Shown: positions 7,291 through 8,935 of the stretch, in pieces
How the letters are laid out: each line of letters opens with the position of its first letter
Position numbering within the stretch: position 1 is the stretch's first letter
NCBI GenBank assembly: GCA_964563105.1
Contig: CAZLXM010000122.1
Coordinates: 1-8,935, forward strand
Reading direction: 5' to 3'
Length of the DNA: 8,935 nucleotides
DNA from: CAYVTV01 sp964563105
GTDB taxonomy: Bacteria; Bacteroidota; Bacteroidia; Bacteroidales; GCA-2748055
Translations under genes and position numbers: made by a program
The notes under the pieces: generated by a model
What the model saw: only the letters and a program-made list of their open reading frames with translations
The model's database searches: none
Told to the model about the DNA's origin: nothing

Positions 7291-7854
7291 TTACACTTTG
7301 TCAAGTGGTTTTCGTTTATCCTGACCTATTTTTTTAAAATGGCCTGGTGTGAGACCTGTTATCTTTTTGAACTGGTTGCTCAGGTATGCTACACTTGAAT
7401 AATTAAGGCGGAAGGCAATTTCACTCAAAGACAGCTCATCATACACCAATAATTCTTTTACTTTTTCTATTTTTTGGGCAATAAAATATTTTTCTATTGT
7501 TGTCCCTTCTATTTCAGAAAATAAATTGGATAAATAGTTATAATCATGTAAAAGTTCTTCACTCAAAATATCAGACAGGTTTCTTTTTAAGTTGTTGTTT
7601 TGATCCTGAACCAGTTTGATAATTGTGCTTTTTATTTTTTCGATAATTCTGCTCTTTCTGTCATCTATTATTTCGAAGCCCAAAGATTCAAGCCTTTCCT
7701 TTAATTTCTTTTTTTCTGTGTCAGTTGGTTCTCTGTCAAGTGTTACTTCTCCGAGAATAATGTTGTTTATCTTAAACCCTGATTTTTCAAGTTCATTTTT
7801 TACTACCATTATGCATCGGTTGCAGACCATATTTTTAATATAAAGTTTGCTCAT
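7291..7854 (-). CDS. HMA-AraC fusion transcriptional regulator (probable metal sensor)
   Basis: A 187-residue cytosolic protein. Residues 1-63 resemble a heavy-metal-associated ferredoxin-like domain: the first strand is followed by MVCNRC (C11, C14), a CxxC metal site in the same position as in CopZ chaperones, and the segment ends ERLESLGFEI like the last helix and strand of HMA domains. A charged helical linker (about 65-100) leads to an AraC/XylS DNA-binding domain with two helix-turn-helix units (about 104-136 and 141-173, containing SLSEIAFRLNYSSVAYLSNQ and TGLTPGHFKK). The usual AraC cupin sensor is missing. The inferred role is a one-component Cu(I)/Ag(I) sensor controlling copA, the next gene on the same strand, and perhaps itself. 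Binding of another thiophilic metal is possible. The ATG at 7854 sits 23 bases after a good -7 box. Confidence 0.85.
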   Translation of the reverse strand: MSKLYIKNMVCNRCIMVVKNELEKSGFKINNIILGEVTLDREPTDTEKKKLKERLESLGFEIIDDRKSRIIEKIKSTIIKLVQDQNNNLKRNLSDILSEELLHDYNYLSNLFSEIEGTTIEKYFIAQKIEKVKELLVYDELSLSEIAFRLNYSSVAYLSNQFKKITGLTPGHFKKIGQDKRKPLDKV

Positions 7855-7877
7855 TTTTTAAGATCTTATTTTGATTA

Positions 7878-7885
7878 CAAAGATA
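7878..7885 (-). promoter_or_regulatory. Candidate -7 box of the HMA-AraC gene
   Basis: The minus strand reads TATCTTTG, a perfect TAnnTTTG match, 23 bases upstream of the ATG at 7854; this would give a leader of about 17 bases. The -33 element is not recognisable: the upstream DNA is the C-rich complement of the hairpin island. A weak -33 would fit a promoter needing an activator. Confidence 0.5.
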
Positions 7886-7909
7886 CGAAAGTATTGAATT
7901 TGTGGGTGG

Positions 7910-7998
7910 GGGAGTGGCTGCTGGTTTCGGCTCCGCTCAACCAGCGGATGTGTGACTCATCTCACATCAGTGGAGGAATAATTAACAAAGACACTCCC
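7910..7998. repeat. Hairpin cluster, REP-like or mobile palindromic element
   Basis: Two adjacent hairpins lie inside a possible closing stem. Hairpin 1 pairs 7918-7926 with 7939-7947 (nine pairs including one G-T wobble, 12-base loop) and is preceded by GTGG at 7914-7917, like the tetranucleotide next to REP palindromes. Hairpin 2 pairs 7947-7955 with 7960-7968 (eight pairs, one mismatch, loop CTCA); the two share base 7947. GGGAGTG (7910-7916) and CACTCCC (7992-7998) could close both as a three-way junction. The surrounding block 7901-8050 is about 53% GC by hand count, against about 22-23% in the flanks, suggesting foreign or repetitive origin. It continues to GTTAGCG and GTTATGC near 8031-8048, loosely recalling attC core sites. 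The element class is not certain. Confidence 0.5.
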
Positions 7999-8178
7999 AT
8001 GTCCATGAACCATTCTTCGCGTTCAGGCTTGTTAGCGCCCTGTTATGCAGAAACAGAAAAGATTATTGATGATAAAGCCAGGATCGTCAGTAAAAATTTT
8101 AATTTTATAAAACATTATTTTTAATTCCGGAGAGTAAATATAGTTTTTAATTATCTTCGTCTTTTTATTTTAGACAAA

Positions 8179-8935
8179 ATGGAAAAATATAAAATTGCCG
8201 TTCTTGGAGGAGGGAATATTGGCACTTCACTGGCCAGAGGACTTATAAAATCAGGTCAGTATGTGATTGATGAGATTATTGTGACTGAAAAGTGCAGATC
8301 AAGAATCTCATTCCTACAAAGGAACGGATTCAAAGTAACAAAGAACAACCGTGAAGCCATTGAACAAGCCAGGATAATTATCATGGCTGTTAAGCCTCAG
8401 CAGTTTATGGCCCTGGCTGAGGAGATAAAAGACTGCCTCATTTCCGGCCATATTCTGATCTCTACTGTTACAGGGATCAGTCATGAAAATATTGAAACGG
8501 TCTTTGGTTCGCTGCCTAATGTAAGAATAATACCTAATACCGCAATTGAGATTTGTGAATCAATGACCTGTATATCTTTCCGGAATATGCAAAAGGAACA
8601 GGAGGAATATATTTTCTCTTTATTTGACAAAATGGGAAAAACCATTCGTATTCCCGAAGAGTTGATGGGTGCAGCAACTGTCATCGGTGCATGCGGCATT
8701 GCGTTCGCTTTAAGATTCATGCGTGCAATGTCACAGGGAGGGATTGAAATAGGTTTCAATGCAGAAATGTCTCAGATTATTACGGCACAGACGATCCGGG
8801 GAGCTGCGAGGCTTATCATGGAAACTGAAAATCATCCGGAAAAGGAAATCGACAAAGTTACCACGCCCCAGGGTATTACTATATCGGGATTGAATGAAAT
8901 GGAACATCAGGGCTTAAGTTCGGCAGTAATAAAAG
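8179..8935 (+). CDS. proC: Pyrroline-5-carboxylate reductase, last few residues outside window
   Basis: The first 252 residues of a cytosolic enzyme that reduces 1-pyrroline-5-carboxylate to L-proline with NAD(P)H, the last step of proline synthesis. Compared with a usual length of about 265-275, only some 15-20 residues are missing at the right edge. Seen: a Rossmann nucleotide-binding motif VLGGGNIG (8-15), AVKPQ (70-74), VRIIPNTA (115-122, where many family members have PNTP), and the C-terminal dimerisation helices with VTTPQGITISGL (227-238), the proline-synthesis signature. GACGIA (170-175) replaces the more common SGSGPA. The ATG is chosen because the Rossmann strand follows at once; no Shine-Dalgarno is seen. 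It is divergent from the HMA-AraC gene, with the hairpin island between them, and its downstream partners are outside the window. Confidence 0.95.
   Translation, partial: MEKYKIAVLGGGNIGTSLARGLIKSGQYVIDEIIVTEKCRSRISFLQRNGFKVTKNNREAIEQARIIIMAVKPQQFMALAEEIKDCLISGHILISTVTGISHENIETVFGSLPNVRIIPNTAIEICESMTCISFRNMQKEQEEYIFSLFDKMGKTIRIPEELMGAATVIGACGIAFALRFMRAMSQGGIEIGFNAEMSQIITAQTIRGAARLIMETENHPEKEIDKVTTPQGITISGLNEMEHQGLSSAVIK

Larger units (their letters stand above)
7855..8178. other. 324-base divergent intergenic region with a GC-rich island
   Basis: It separates the HMA-AraC gene from proC. It contains the regulator's -7 box (7878-7885), a GC-rich hairpin island (7901-8050) and an AT-rich stretch before proC. 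There, TATCTTCG at 8152-8159 matches the -7 consensus in 7 of 8 positions without a -33 partner, so it is only a weak proC promoter candidate. A TTG-initiated open frame crosses the island but is not convincing as a gene. Confidence 0.6.

Noticed and set aside
8016..8050. Integron attC site ending in GTTAGCG or GTTATGC
   Set aside because: Both differ from the GTTRRRY core, no well-placed matching RYYYAAC partner forms the expected long stem, and no integrase or cassette array is present. It is kept only as a possibility in the island finding.
7894..8124. A 76-codon plus-strand open frame beginning with TTG across the GC-rich island
   Set aside because: Rare start codon, no recognised domain, no ribosome site, and it spans hairpins and then AT-rich DNA. 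The composition reflects the repeat, so a chance frame is more likely.
8481..8759. 92-codon minus-strand frame inside proC
   Set aside because: Antisense to conserved proC sequence; no family resemblance.

Overview
The window looks like chromosomal DNA of an AT-rich member of the Bacteroidota. Three things point there. Promoter-like sites match the Bacteroidota pattern (TTTG, about 19-21 bases, TAnnTTTG); the clearest is at 3977-4007. Shine-Dalgarno sequences are mostly absent. The gene set is also typical: a Ser-type lipoprotein sulfatase, a CBM9/DUF5916 outer-membrane protein and an HMA-AraC regulator beside a copper ATPase. No rRNA, tRNA, CRISPR array, transposase or phage gene was seen.

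Left part (1-3698): a sulfatase lipoprotein on the minus strand runs off the left edge. It is divergent from a small C-GCAxxG-C-C-type cysteine protein (1023-1484). That gene ends 9 bases from the stop of a convergent 734-residue CBM9-like/DUF5916 protein. These three genes share no obvious pathway.

Middle (3699-4766): a 417-base, mostly AT-rich intergenic region carries a textbook Bacteroidota promoter, a dyad over the expected transcription start, and a roughly 100-base leader with a GC-richer, hairpin-forming segment. These precede a small secreted beta-barrel protein.

Copper module (4784-7854, minus strand): a short regulator that fuses an N-terminal HMA-like metal-binding domain (CxxC) to a C-terminal AraC-type DNA-binding domain is followed, 89 bases downstream, by a CopA-type P1B ATPase. 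The gap between them holds a 12/13-base inverted repeat that could be the operator. The simplest model is a one-component metal sensor controlling a Cu(I) exporter.

Right part (7855-8935): between the regulator and a divergent, nearly complete proC lies a 150-base island of about 53% GC, with flanks near 22-23%. It folds into consecutive hairpins inside a possible closing stem and resembles a REP-like or other mobile repeat. The strongest candidates for under-described biology are the HMA-AraC/CopA pair with its dyad, the hairpin island, and the structured leader.
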